Shown: positions 16,861-24,476, counted from the stretch's first letter. The stretch: 64,000 bases of DNA from Firmicutes bacterium HGW-Firmicutes-1 (GCA_002841625.1 PHAG01000001.1:186001-250000), one strand, 5' to 3'. Numbers and translations: made by a program. Notes: generated by a model not told the origin, from the letters alone.

Positions 16861-17427
16861 TTAGGAATAAATTCCATGCATAAATTGATGAACCAATTTA
16901 AATACAACTTCATTATTCAGTTCCGTATCTCCAGAAAAACACATTTGAATATAAGTATTAATCAACCCGAGTAGACTTAATGCATACGGCTTATGTCTAC
17001 CTCTCATATTGCCGTGATCATTAACAGCTAATATGAAAAGTTGTTCTATAATATCAAGTTGCGTTTGAACAAATGGATATACCGCCTTAAATGCTTCATT
17101 TTCTACTGGAGAGTACATCATTGTTATATTCATACAATAAAACTTCTTATTCATATTGGAAAATGAAATATAGGAAGTTACAAGCTTGTGTAATGTAAGT
17201 GGTAAATCCCCTTCATACTTTGCGGCCTCTTTTATTGATAGTTCAAGCTTATTATAGTTTTCTTTGAGTATTGTTTGCAAAAGACCTCCTTTACTTCCAA
17301 AATAATGGTAAAGGGTAGGCTTAGTAATGCCTGCTTTAGTAGCAATTTCCTGTACTCCTATTGCATCAAACCCATGTCTAGCAAACAAATCAAGAGCGAC
17401 TTCCATTATATGCATTCTATTATCCAT
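16861..17427 (-). CDS. TetR/AcrR family transcriptional repressor
   Basis: 188 residues from the ATG at 17427, which AGGAGG precedes by 6 nt; the longer in-frame ATG at 17457 would lie inside the promoter. The N-terminal HTH is ALDLFARHGFDAIGVQEIATKAGITKPTLYHYFGSKGGLL, textbook TetR. The C-terminal ligand domain is unassigned. Perfect palindrome TATACCGTACGGTATA in its own promoter and a near copy before amylase argue for autoregulation and amylase control. The ligand may be an oligosaccharide or an unrelated metabolite. Confidence 0.94.
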   Translation of the reverse strand: MDNRMHIMEVALDLFARHGFDAIGVQEIATKAGITKPTLYHYFGSKGGLLQTILKENYNKLELSIKEAAKYEGDLPLTLHKLVTSYISFSNMNKKFYCMNITMMYSPVENEAFKAVYPFVQTQLDIIEQLFILAVNDHGNMRGRHKPYALSLLGLINTYIQMCFSGDTELNNEVVFKLVHQFMHGIYS

Positions 17428-17455
17428 AAAAACCTCCTTACTAGTAAGTGTCTTC

Positions 17456-17485
17456 ATTATACCGTACGGTATAGATGTTTGTCAA
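17456..17485 (-). promoter_or_regulatory. tetR promoter with embedded palindromic operator
   Basis: The minus strand has TTGACA (17480-17485), an 18-nt spacer and TATAAT (17456-17461). The perfect 16-bp palindrome TATACCGTACGGTATA (17458-17473) covers the -10 and half the spacer, so bound repressor would block RNA polymerase. Confidence 0.85.
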
Positions 17486-17496
17486 GACGAAAAAAT

Positions 17497-17530
17497 ATTT
17501 TGATCAATTAGATTTTCTAATCATCAAAAT
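17497..17530 (-). terminator. Rho-independent terminator after the 131-residue gene
   Basis: ATTTTGAT (17497-17504) pairs with ATCAAAAT (17523-17530), extended inward by AATTAGA/TCTAAT-type pairing. On the minus strand it runs into a T-rich tract. It insulates the tetR promoter. Confidence 0.75.
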
Positions 17531-17552
17531 ACTTTATAACTTCTATATATTT

Positions 17553-17948
17553 TTATCTATCTGCTATGAGTATTTCATTCCATTTGTCACGCTCTAATTT
17601 ATCCTGACTAACGTTTTTTATGAGAACGCTATCTCCTAATTTCTTTATTTTTGATCTAGAAATACCCGCCATCTTTATTACTTCACGATTCTTTGTAGTT
17701 GATGTTCCTCTTATTTGCTCATTAAGTGCTTCATCATTAATTACAATCGTAATCTCCTGATCTTTATATTTTTCCAGCTCCTTCAAAACTTTAATCAAAG
17801 CTATTTGGCTAACAACCAAAGGCTTTCTATATTTTTCAAATACACACGCTTTGTTTATCAACTTGTCATCTTCAAAAATTGCATAGCGAATTTCGATATC
17901 TTCATCTTCATGAAACATAGTAATACCTACTAAATATGCTGTAATCAT
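17553..17948 (-). CDS. Hypothetical protein, possible RNase H-like fold
   Basis: 131 residues, not recognised by family. The pattern is a beta-strand start (MITAYLVGITMF), an acidic turn, YAIFEDDKLINKACV, a helix SQIALIKVLKELEKYK, then ITIVINDEALNEQIRGT and a basic C-terminal half rich in Lys. That order (strands, helix with ALxxxLxxL, strand IVINDE) is reminiscent of RNase H-like domains, but the expected catalytic Asp in the first strand is missing. It has a good AGGAGG site and its own terminator, so it is probably a real single-gene unit. Confidence 0.6.
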   Translation of the reverse strand: MITAYLVGITMFHEDEDIEIRYAIFEDDKLINKACVFEKYRKPLVVSQIALIKVLKELEKYKDQEITIVINDEALNEQIRGTSTTKNREVIKMAGISRSKIKKLGDSVLIKNVSQDKLERDKWNEILIADR

Positions 17949-18097
17949 TATTGACCTCCTGAATTATATTTATGATTAGAATTCATCCGAACTCTATATT
18001 ATTATTAGAATTTACCCTTTGGTCTATTATATCCTAATATGTATTAGAAAGAAAGCATATATGACTCACTGACCTTACCCTTAAGTTTATTCAAGAA

Positions 18098-18137
18098 AAA
18101 CCCACCAACTTCGACTTTAATCGAAATTGATGGGTTT
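18098..18137 (-). terminator. Rho-independent terminator after the NTF2-like gene
   Basis: A 17-bp stem with two G-T-type mismatches (AAACCCA... at 18098 against ...TGGGTTT at 18131-18137) is followed on the minus strand by TTTTTC. Confidence 0.8.
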
Positions 18138-18165
18138 GAACATTTTATTAAGCTTCGTTTACTTA

Positions 18166-18543
18166 TTAATTACCCATATCCACTTCAATTTTATAAGAAT
18201 GATCTGCTTGCTTACGCCAAATGGTCATGTACCTGCCCGTTTCTTTTACCTTGGCACCAGCTTCGTCACGAAAGTGTCGAATATATTGCCCATAGGTATA
18301 GCCTAAATCTCCAGCATCAGAAATACCACCACTCTCTGGTGACCAGAGGAGCGTAGACCCTTTCTGCATGAAAAAGGCTTTCATGGTCGCATAAACGCTT
18401 GGTTCACCCACAATATTTTCACCTAGCTTCACTAACATGGCACCATTCATAGCAAAATGTTTGCCCCATGCTGCTGCACCTAGTTTACTTACTTCTTCAC
18501 AAAAGGCACGATCAAGTTCTATCAATTCATCTACAGTCATCAT
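18166..18543 (-). CDS. NTF2-like / SnoaL-type (DUF4440-like) protein
   Basis: A 125-residue cone-fold protein. Three consecutive ATGs follow AGGAGG; the second (18543) has the best 5-nt spacing and is used here, while an upstream in-frame extension to 18582 lacks a ribosome site. Recognisable features are ELDRAFCEEVSKLGAAAWGKHFA, the pocket-lining DLGYTYGQY and a final YMTIWRKQADHSYKIEVDMG strand typical of this fold. Such proteins bind small molecules or act as ketosteroid-isomerase-like enzymes; nothing points to a particular ligand. Confidence 0.78.
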   Translation of the reverse strand: MMTVDELIELDRAFCEEVSKLGAAAWGKHFAMNGAMLVKLGENIVGEPSVYATMKAFFMQKGSTLLWSPESGGISDAGDLGYTYGQYIRHFRDEAGAKVKETGRYMTIWRKQADHSYKIEVDMGN

Positions 18544-18603
18544 CATAACCTCCTTTATAAAGAGTATATCATTTTTAGGCATTTGTCAATGTTACAAAAC
18601 CTT

Positions 18604-18728
18604 CGCATTCGCTACGGTTTCGTAACCGAATGCAAGCTTCGCTTGCACATCGGTGGGGGCTTGAATCCCCTCCGATGTTGGAATTAGTTCACCCACTTCT
18701 GAAGTGGGGGAACTAATTCCATTCGGTT
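18604..18728. repeat. Cruciform/cloverleaf structured repeat, copy A
   Basis: A conserved leader CATTCGCTACGGTTTCGTAA (18606-18625) runs into a closing stem AACCGAAT (18624-18631) with ATTCGGTT (18721-18728). This encloses three hairpins: GCAAGC-TTC-GCTTGC (18632-18646), ACATCGG/CCGATGT (18647-18653 with 18672-18678, inner GGGG/CCCC) and GGAATTAGTTC/GAACTAATTCC (18680-18690 with 18710-18720, inner CCCACTTC/GAAGTGGG). The leader CATTCG could instead pair with CGAATG (18627-18632). It lies in the gap between the acetate transporter stop and the NTF2-like gene. Copy B is at 27102-27293. Confidence 0.8.
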
Positions 18729-18768
18729 AAACAAGCCTTCTTCATTTTAGTAGTGCATAGGAATTGAT

Positions 18769-19371
18769 CTATTTATTGAAAATATTAAATGGTTTTCCTA
18801 CTGGTAAGAACTTTTTATTGAAATGTGCATTCAGTACTGCCGCTGCAGAGCCATAAAATGCGATCAAAGAAATGATAAGTTCTGAATATGCTGCTAATTT
18901 ATGTCCAAAAGCTGGTGCAATATCTAAAGTACTAAGTGATAATCCTACAAATAGTAGATCAATGAATACGAAGATAAAGAATAGAACTTTATGAACCTCC
19001 ATAGCTCCTATTGTCATAAAAATACTAAAGATCAAATAACCTACAAAAGCAAATCCCAATTGTTTGATATCAGCTTGTTTGGCTAGTTTTTCTCCTAGCA
19101 CTCCTGCTTGAATAAGCCAAGTAAGTGCCACTGCAAACCAAAAAAATGCATATGCACCAAATGCAGTTGCTCCAAATACATTGTTTTTCTTAGCATCTTG
19201 AATTGATGCATAGAGCTGAGCAAAAGCTCCTAAAAATATTGCCCAAGGAATAATGAGTGCTGTTCCATCAGTTAACCCAAGTTTTTGTGAAGAAGCTACC
19301 AAAGTAACCATAGCTAGTCCAAACAATCCTAAAGCTGTTGGATCAGCAACAACAATTTTACGTTCATTCAT
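18769..19371 (-). CDS. GPR1/FUN34/YaaH family acetate/succinate transporter
   Basis: A 200-residue inner-membrane protein with six predicted hydrophobic segments. ADPTALGLFGLA near the N-terminus is the family NPAPLGL-type signature in variant form. SatP/YaaH homologues exchange acetate (and succinate) with protons. In a fermenting cell this would release or recover acetate. GGAGG lies 8 nt before the ATG. It is a single gene; the structured repeat copy A begins about 40 nt after its stop. Confidence 0.9.
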   Translation of the reverse strand: MNERKIVVADPTALGLFGLAMVTLVASSQKLGLTDGTALIIPWAIFLGAFAQLYASIQDAKKNNVFGATAFGAYAFFWFAVALTWLIQAGVLGEKLAKQADIKQLGFAFVGYLIFSIFMTIGAMEVHKVLFFIFVFIDLLFVGLSLSTLDIAPAFGHKLAAYSELIISLIAFYGSAAAVLNAHFNKKFLPVGKPFNIFNK

Positions 19372-19540
19372 TCATAATGCCTCCGTGTTGTGTATTGTGC
19401 ACTACTATTCTAAGTCAACGCTTTGCTATAAATCAACTTCATTGAATAAAGAATTTAAAAATGCAACCTGAGTATCTTAACACATGTAATATATTCTTAG
19501 CAACTATTTTCAGCAAATCAGTATAAATAAATTGATATAG

Positions 19541-19581
19541 TATAAGGTGAAACCCATTACTAAAAAGGGGTCCACCTTATA
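19541..19581. terminator. Stem-loop with T-tract downstream of the feo genes
   Basis: TATAAGGTG (19541-19549) pairs with CACCTTATA (19573-19581), with an ACCC/GGGT inner stem. The plus strand runs into TTTTTT. It lies in the gap between the Cys-rich FeoB partner and the acetate transporter. Its direction of action is unclear. Confidence 0.5.
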
Positions 19582-19717
19582 ATTTTTTATATCTACTTAT
19601 CTACATACTCATGTTCTTCTTTTATTGTATCATATCAATTACATATATTCCCAGTTGGCAATCAACACTGCCACCTTCTTTGACTCTCGTTACAATTGTA
19701 AGTTTAATTCATTTGAC

Positions 19718-19855
19718 TTATTTGTGGCAGCTGTCTTTAACACCACAACCACTACATCCTCCACATTTACCTTCTTTTAAATCTTTCTTTGTATTTTTAA
19801 ATGCCCACAATAAAATAATTCCAAATACTAACCCAACTATAATTGTAGCTTCCAT
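19718..19855 (-). CDS. FeoB-associated Cys-rich membrane protein
   Basis: A 45-residue gene. One membrane helix (MEATIIVGLVFGIILLWAF) is followed by a Lys-rich linker and a Cys cluster CGGCSGCGVKDSC. This matches small proteins that follow feoB in many Firmicutes and are thought to replace FeoC. The ATG overlaps the feoB stop as TAATG, so it is translationally coupled. Cys positions suggest iron or Fe-S binding at the cytoplasmic face. Confidence 0.88.
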   Translation of the reverse strand: MEATIIVGLVFGIILLWAFKNTKKDLKEGKCGGCSGCGVKDSCHK

Positions 19856-21828
19856 TAAAATTCAACTCCTAATTCTATTATTTCATTTGTTAGATTTCTT
19901 TTTTTATCTGCACGATTGATCGTAAATACAACCAATCCAATTAATCCCGCTAAAACAAATATTGCTGGCACAAATCCTGGTGCAGTAGTACCATATACGA
20001 TCAACGTTCCAACTTGAGTAATAATAAGTGCCAGTGAATACCCTACCCCTAGCTGGAATGCTAAGCATCTAAACAACCATTTTTTTGATCCTAATTCCGA
20101 ATTCATCGCACCAATCGCCGCAAAGCAAGGAGGTGTAAATAAATTAAACGCTAAGAATGCATAAGCAGTAACCGGATTAAACAATGATGTTAATGCACCA
20201 CCTGGCATATGTAAAGCTTCTTCTGAGGTAACCGCAAGTATAACTGCAAAGGTAGCTACAACATTTTCTTTTGCAATAAATCCGGTTATTGTTGCTGCAG
20301 CAAGTTGCCATCCTAAAAATCCTAGGGGAATTAACAACGGAGCAATTAGTGAACCAACAGAGGCTAAAATACTTGAATTTTGATTTTCAACTGGTTTTAA
20401 ATTCCACCCGTAGGCTTGCATAAACCATACTAATGTATTCATAACTAAGATAATCGTTGTTGCTTTGTAAATAAATCTTTTTGCCTTATCCAGCATTTGA
20501 ATGAATGCATGTTTAAGACTAGGTATTTTATATTCAGGAAGTTCCATAATAAATTGGGAGGCACTTTCCCAAACATATAAGCGTTTCAGCAATAACCCTC
20601 CAATAATAATCATCAAAATTGCAATTGCATACATACTAGGCCCAACCCAGCTCGTATTTGGGAAAAATACTACAGAAAATAGTGCAATTATTGGAAGTTT
20701 AGCTCCACATGGTACGAAAGGAGCAAGCATAGTAGTCGTTCTTCTTTCATTCATATCTTCAATTGTTCTTGTTGCCATAACTCCTGGAATTGAACACCCT
20801 GATCCAATAATCATAGGAATGATTGATTTCCCTGACAAACCGATTTTCTTAAAATATCTATCCATTATAACTGCTACTCTTGACATATATCCACTATCTT
20901 CAAGTAAGGCTAAGCAAAAGAATAAAACCATGATCAGTGGCAAAAACCCAATAACTGCGCCAACTCCTCCTAATGCTCCATCTACAATTAAAGCTTGTAA
21001 CAGCGGATTAACACCAATGCTTTCGAAAAAGCCATTTGCAGCACTCGGAATTACCTCACCAAATAGTGTATCATTAAAGTATCCTGATAAAAATCCTCCA
21101 AGTCCTTCAATCGAGAACGAATATACTGCCCACATAATGAGCAAGAAAATTGGCAATCCTAAAAATTTATGAGCTACTATCCTATCCAGCTTATCCGAAA
21201 AATTAACCTTACTTCCATCTCTTGTCTTAATGATACACTCGTTAAATATTTTATTTACAAATAGTTGTCTTGCTTTGTCATTATCTTCAACTTCCTGCCC
21301 TTGAAATTTAGGAGCAATTTGTTTTTGCTTTTCACTTCCTAACTTCACAGCCTTGTTGATCAGTTCTTCAAAGCCTTTGTTCGTAGTTGCAATGGTTGTA
21401 ACTACCGGACATCCAAGAAGACGACTTAGGGCAACTTCATCAACACGATCGCCTCTTTTAGTTGAAATATCACCCTTGTTTAGTGCTATTACAACTGGTA
21501 TTCCAAGCTCCAATAATTGTGTTGTAAAAAATAGACTTCGACTAATATTTGCACCATCTACAATGTTAATAATAACATCTGGTTTTTCCTCAACAACAAA
21601 ATCTCTTGTAATTACTTCTTCTCCCGTGAAAGGAGAAATAGAATATGCTCCTGGAAGATCTACTACTCTTATATCCAATCCCTTTACAATATACTTACTC
21701 TTAAGACTTGCTTCCTTTTTTTCTACTGTAACTCCTGGCCAGTTTCCTACATACTCAGTTTTTCCTGTAATCCCATTAAAAAGAGTTGTCTTACCAGAAT
21801 TAGGATTACCTGCTAATGCTATTTTCAT
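19855..21828 (-). CDS. feoB: Ferrous iron transport protein B
   Basis: A 657-residue GTPase-permease that imports Fe(II). Start is the ATG at 21828 with GGAGG 6 nt upstream; a longer in-frame opening to 21861 has no ribosome site. The G domain shows G1 GNPNSGKTT (about 7-15), G3 VDLPGAYS and G4 LNKGD. The C-terminal two thirds carry multiple membrane segments with the family motifs GSGCSIPG and PCGAKLPI (gating Cys) and FTPPCFAA. It follows feoA across a gap holding a Fur-like site, and the Cys-rich partner follows it. Confidence 0.97.
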   Translation of the reverse strand: MKIALAGNPNSGKTTLFNGITGKTEYVGNWPGVTVEKKEASLKSKYIVKGLDIRVVDLPGAYSISPFTGEEVITRDFVVEEKPDVIINIVDGANISRSLFFTTQLLELGIPVVIALNKGDISTKRGDRVDEVALSRLLGCPVVTTIATTNKGFEELINKAVKLGSEKQKQIAPKFQGQEVEDNDKARQLFVNKIFNECIIKTRDGSKVNFSDKLDRIVAHKFLGLPIFLLIMWAVYSFSIEGLGGFLSGYFNDTLFGEVIPSAANGFFESIGVNPLLQALIVDGALGGVGAVIGFLPLIMVLFFCLALLEDSGYMSRVAVIMDRYFKKIGLSGKSIIPMIIGSGCSIPGVMATRTIEDMNERRTTTMLAPFVPCGAKLPIIALFSVVFFPNTSWVGPSMYAIAILMIIIGGLLLKRLYVWESASQFIMELPEYKIPSLKHAFIQMLDKAKRFIYKATTIILVMNTLVWFMQAYGWNLKPVENQNSSILASVGSLIAPLLIPLGFLGWQLAAATITGFIAKENVVATFAVILAVTSEEALHMPGGALTSLFNPVTAYAFLAFNLFTPPCFAAIGAMNSELGSKKWLFRCLAFQLGVGYSLALIITQVGTLIVYGTTAPGFVPAIFVLAGLIGLVVFTINRADKKRNLTNEIIELGVEF

Positions 21829-21850
21829 GAATTCCTCCTTGTATATCAAT

Positions 21851-21869
21851 AATATTGACATTCATTCTC
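21851..21869. promoter_or_regulatory. Fur-box-like site upstream of feoB
   Basis: AATATTGACATTCATTCTC agrees with the canonical 19-bp Fur box at 14 positions. It lies just upstream of the feoB ribosome site. Confidence 0.5.
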
Positions 21870-22001
21870 AATTATAGTTTATAAGAAAAGCGCTTATTCA
21901 ACGCGTTTCGAGTAGAAATGGAATGCTTAATCTATAAAAGATTAGTTTCCTAATATATAAATTTCTGGTTTTCACTAGCTTAATAACATAATTTATCGTC
22001 G

Positions 22002-22217
22002 TTAATCTTCTAATACGATGGACTTAGCCATTCCTTCATCAATTGCGTAACGGCTATCTTTAATATTCACGATATAATTACCTGCAAGAATAGAAATCAA
22101 TGTGATTTCTTCTCCTTCACAACATCCTAAGCTAAAAAGAAATTTTATCATCTTCTCTTTTCCTTCTACTCTTTTAATGTAAAAGGTTTTACCAATCTTA
22201 GCTTTTGTTAACAACAT
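22002..22217 (-). CDS. feoA: Ferrous iron transport protein A
   Basis: A 71-residue SH3-like protein that assists FeoB. The pattern MIKFLFSLGCCEGEEITLISILAGNYIVNIKDSRYAIDEGMAKSI matches the FeoA fold: LxxLGCxxGExI followed by a beta-strand with RYAI...A. AGGTGA precedes the ATG. It is the first gene after a Fur-controlled promoter, and feoB follows in the same direction. Confidence 0.95.
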   Translation of the reverse strand: MLLTKAKIGKTFYIKRVEGKEKMIKFLFSLGCCEGEEITLISILAGNYIVNIKDSRYAIDEGMAKSIVLED

Positions 22218-22253
22218 ATATTCACCTGTCTTTTATATGGATTAAGCTCGTCT

Positions 22254-22311
22254 TAATGATATCGATTATCATTACCATATATAAAGTACCATATAAGTCT
22301 ATCTCTGTCAA
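22254..22311 (-). promoter_or_regulatory. feoA promoter with Fur box
   Basis: The minus strand has TTGACA (22306-22311), a 17-nt spacer and TACTTT (22283-22288). Immediately downstream lies the near-palindrome TAATGATATCGATTATCATTA (22254-22274; 21 bp, one mismatched pair), which fits the TGATAAT-n-ATTATCA Fur consensus at 13 of 15 positions. Iron-loaded Fur bound here would cover the transcription start. Confidence 0.85.
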
Positions 22312-22447
22312 TATTATTGTTCTAATTTGTCAAATTGTTAACAATTCATTTCCATTTAGACACATTAAATATCTCATCAACTTAAAAACAACATAACTCT
22401 TATATCCATCCCTCCTCAATACTTTAGACCTAATCATTACTTTTTGC

Positions 22448-22496
22448 GATATTGATATTCATTTTCATTTACATTTGTTGTTTATTATACTATAAT
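22448..22496 (+). promoter_or_regulatory. Promoter with Fur-box-like site for the Crp-family gene
   Basis: GATATTGATATTCATTTTC (22448-22466) agrees with the canonical Fur 19-mer at 16 positions. It abuts TTTACA (22468-22473), a 17-nt spacer and TATAAT (22491-22496). The Crp-family gene thus appears iron-regulated. Confidence 0.65.
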
Positions 22497-22553
22497 ACAA
22501 GTATAAAGTCGTTAACATAGGTTAATTTTCGAATCATTAGGAGGCTTTTTTTT

Positions 22554-23228
22554 ATGGATATTTTTAGACAACTGCAAAAATCTCCTCTGCTATTGGGGAA
22601 ATCTTATGAGGAAATGAAAACTCTTTTTTCTTCTTTTACTTATTCAATTAATACTTATAAACAAACTGAAATAATTTTTAATCCGTCGATGCCTTTAGAT
22701 AAACTTGGAATTATTCTTCAAGGCTCTATCTCACTTCATAAAATTCTAAGTTCTGGTGAATCTATCTTTATCTCCAAAAAAACTGTTGGAGAGGCCTTAG
22801 GCATAGAATGTATATATGCTACTACTGAATTTTATCCTTATACTTTTATCTCAAACGAAAAAACCATTATTATTTTGATGCATCGAAATGATTTTTCAAA
22901 CTTATTAGCAAAAGATACTCAGCTTATGATAAATTTCATGAAGTCGATGTACTGTGAAAATTGTTCTTTGAACAAAAAAATCGACATCTTATGTCAACCA
23001 ACAATTAAAAGTAAAATTGTTCATTACCTGCTTACTGAATATGCGGATTCTGGTAAAGAAGAAATATTACTACCCTTTTCTAAAAAAACATGGGCTGAAT
23101 GTTTAAATGTTCAACCACCTTCCTTATCAAGAACTTTAACGGAACTACAAACAGAAGGGCTCATTTCAACAAACAAAAGAATCGTATACCTAAAAGATAT
23201 AGATTCTTTATACCAGCTTTTATATTAG
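22554..23228 (+). CDS. Crp/Fnr family transcriptional regulator
   Basis: A 224-residue protein with an N-terminal cyclic-nucleotide-binding-like beta-roll (IIFNPSMPLDKLGIILQGSISLHKILSSGESIFISKKTVGEALGIEC) and a C-terminal winged helix (FSKKTWAECLNVQPPSLSRTLTELQTEGLI). The helix-turn-helix PPSLSRTLTELQ is typical. An FNR-type four-Cys N-terminal cluster is absent, so oxygen sensing through Fe-S is not supported. It sits between feoAB and a DUF2325 gene behind a Fur-like site, suggesting a role in iron or redox response. AGGAGG precedes the ATG. Confidence 0.92.
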   Translation: MDIFRQLQKSPLLLGKSYEEMKTLFSSFTYSINTYKQTEIIFNPSMPLDKLGIILQGSISLHKILSSGESIFISKKTVGEALGIECIYATTEFYPYTFISNEKTIIILMHRNDFSNLLAKDTQLMINFMKSMYCENCSLNKKIDILCQPTIKSKIVHYLLTEYADSGKEEILLPFSKKTWAECLNVQPPSLSRTLTELQTEGLISTNKRIVYLKDIDSLYQLLY

Positions 23229-23272
23229 TGATTTTTTGATATTTTATTGAACGTCACAAGCTTTAATGATTG

Positions 23273-23566
23273 CTAACAAGTTGCTAAGTTTCCTAGCTCC
23301 ATTACTGATTCGCTAACAGCAGCAATGCTACTGTTGTGATTTTTAACCACTGGTATGTTTCTCTTCTTCGCTTCCTTCAGAGCAGTCAATACCATTTTAT
23401 GGGCGACTGTATTAGTCAAAAGCAATATTCCATCAGCACTTCCAAGTCGTTTAGAAAACTCGCTAGGCATATGCGTATAAACCTTTGCTTTAAAACCATT
23501 GTTATTACATATATCTATGTATTCTCTATGCATTCTGTCATGTCCACCAACAATAACCATCGTCAT
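23273..23566 (-). CDS. DUF2325 family protein
   Basis: A 97-residue protein with the family pattern VIVGGHDRMHREYIDICNNNGFKAKVYTHM...ADGILLLTNTVAHKMVLTALKEAKKRNIPVVKNHNSSI. DUF2325 proteins are small Rossmann-like proteins of unknown function, seen near metal and redox genes. The upstream Fur box (23605-23619) makes it a member of the local iron regulon. AGGAGG lies 8 nt before the ATG. Confidence 0.87.
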   Translation of the reverse strand: MTMVIVGGHDRMHREYIDICNNNGFKAKVYTHMPSEFSKRLGSADGILLLTNTVAHKMVLTALKEAKKRNIPVVKNHNSSIAAVSESVMELGNLATC

Positions 23567-23604
23567 TAGTAAAACCTCCTATATATTAAAAATAATGTTT
23601 ATTT

Positions 23605-23619
23605 TGAGAATCATTCTCA
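23605..23619. promoter_or_regulatory. Fur box upstream of the DUF2325 gene
   Basis: TGAGAATCATTCTCA is a perfect 7-1-7 inverted repeat of the Fur type (GAGAAT replacing GATAAT). It lies 39 nt before the start codon. Confidence 0.75.
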
Positions 23620-23793
23620 TATTTATTGTATTATATACATTCCTCAACTAGAATGCATTAACATTTGTTAATTAATCGAATTTATTTAAACAAAAATCTG
23701 TTATATAATAAGTAAAGTCACTATCTTATTGAATATTTATCTAATCCAAAGTAAATACTAGGATTGGTTAAATTAGATAAGGAGATTACAACT

Positions 23794-23976
23794 ATGGATA
23801 AAAAAAGAGCAAAGGAAATTGCTTCTTCATTAGATATGGCTAATGTAACTTATAATGATACACAGATCTATATTGAAACTGTAAACGAAAACAAAGGAAC
23901 TGCCAGTATCCATTTTCTTACTCAACCCGAGAAATCACAAGAAGTATCACTATCCAGCTTAGAAGAGCATCGTTAG
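23794..23976 (+). CDS. sspH: Small acid-soluble spore protein, H type
   Basis: A 60-residue protein. MDKKRAKEIASS opening, NVTYNDTQIYIETVNENKGTASIHFL and the closing VSLSSLEEH match the SspH family along the whole length. These proteins are made in the forespore. This is the main direct evidence that the organism sporulates. The ATG at 23794 has AAGGAG 9 nt upstream; the longer in-frame opening at 23764 lacks a ribosome site. Confidence 0.92.
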   Translation: MDKKRAKEIASSLDMANVTYNDTQIYIETVNENKGTASIHFLTQPEKSQEVSLSSLEEHR

Positions 23977-24002
23977 TATGAATTAAGTAAAATTTACTGC
24001 AA

Positions 24003-24038
24003 TAAAATACCTCAGTTCATATGAACTGAGGTATTTTA
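24003..24038. terminator. Perfect 36-bp palindrome, bidirectional terminator
   Basis: TAAAATACCTCAGTTCAT is followed directly by its reverse complement with no spacer. It lies exactly between the convergent sspH and DUF3795 genes and ends one base before the latter's stop. Confidence 0.88.
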
Positions 24039-24476
24039 TCAATTTTTACTACCGCCTTCACCAATAACAATCTTTTTAGTAAAATAAGTCTTTCTAATGT
24101 CTTTAACACTTTCTTCCCAAGCATCGATACCGATACGTTTCATCATACAAAGGTTATAGAGTTTTATGTTCTGTGGAAAACGATCTGCACCATCGGCTAA
24201 TGGCATTAAGTATTCGCAGGGAAAAGTATCACATTGGAAACAATAGTCTACCCCTTTGGCTTTAACACAGTCCAATGTTTTGCAGTTTTTTCCTTCAATT
24301 TTAAGAAGTAAACAGATGTTATCATCTTTACAACCTAAACATTTGATTTCTTCTTTTGGTGTTTTTGTAACTGCTGACAATCGAGTTTGTATTGCGTCTG
24401 TAACATTTTCTTCGTAAATCTCGCAATTATGGCAATCAATACCACATGGTGCTATAATTTTTTTGTTTGACATCAT
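24039..24476 (-). CDS. DUF3795 family Cys-rich protein
   Basis: 145 residues with at least thirteen Cys. Motifs include CGIDCHNCEIYE at the N-terminus, IKCLGCKDDNIC, CKTLDCVKAKG and YCFQCDTFPCEYL, the DUF3795 signature. These probably bind one or more metals or Fe-S clusters; function is unknown. It lies 56 nt after an ECF sigma gene on the same strand and may be co-transcribed, as a target or accessory of that sigma factor. Confidence 0.85.
   Translation of the reverse strand: MMSNKKIIAPCGIDCHNCEIYEENVTDAIQTRLSAVTKTPKEEIKCLGCKDDNICLLLKIEGKNCKTLDCVKAKGVDYCFQCDTFPCEYLMPLADGADRFPQNIKLYNLCMMKRIGIDAWEESVKDIRKTYFTKKIVIGEGGSKN

Noticed and set aside
18604-18728. tRNA or tmRNA gene suggested by the cloverleaf shape
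   Set aside because: Arm lengths do not fit a tRNA (11-bp hairpin 3, 15-nt hairpin 1 with 3-nt loop), there is no T-loop GTTCRA motif, no anticodon loop of 7 nt and no CCA end. The same holds for copy B.
19582-19717. Additional small feo gene downstream of the Cys-rich protein
   Set aside because: A short minus-strand frame can be read but has no ribosome site and no recognisable FeoA or FeoC features.
20501-21172. 223-codon open frame on the plus strand opposite feoB
   Set aside because: Its translation is the antisense of a well-conserved membrane domain, has no ribosome site and no family features.
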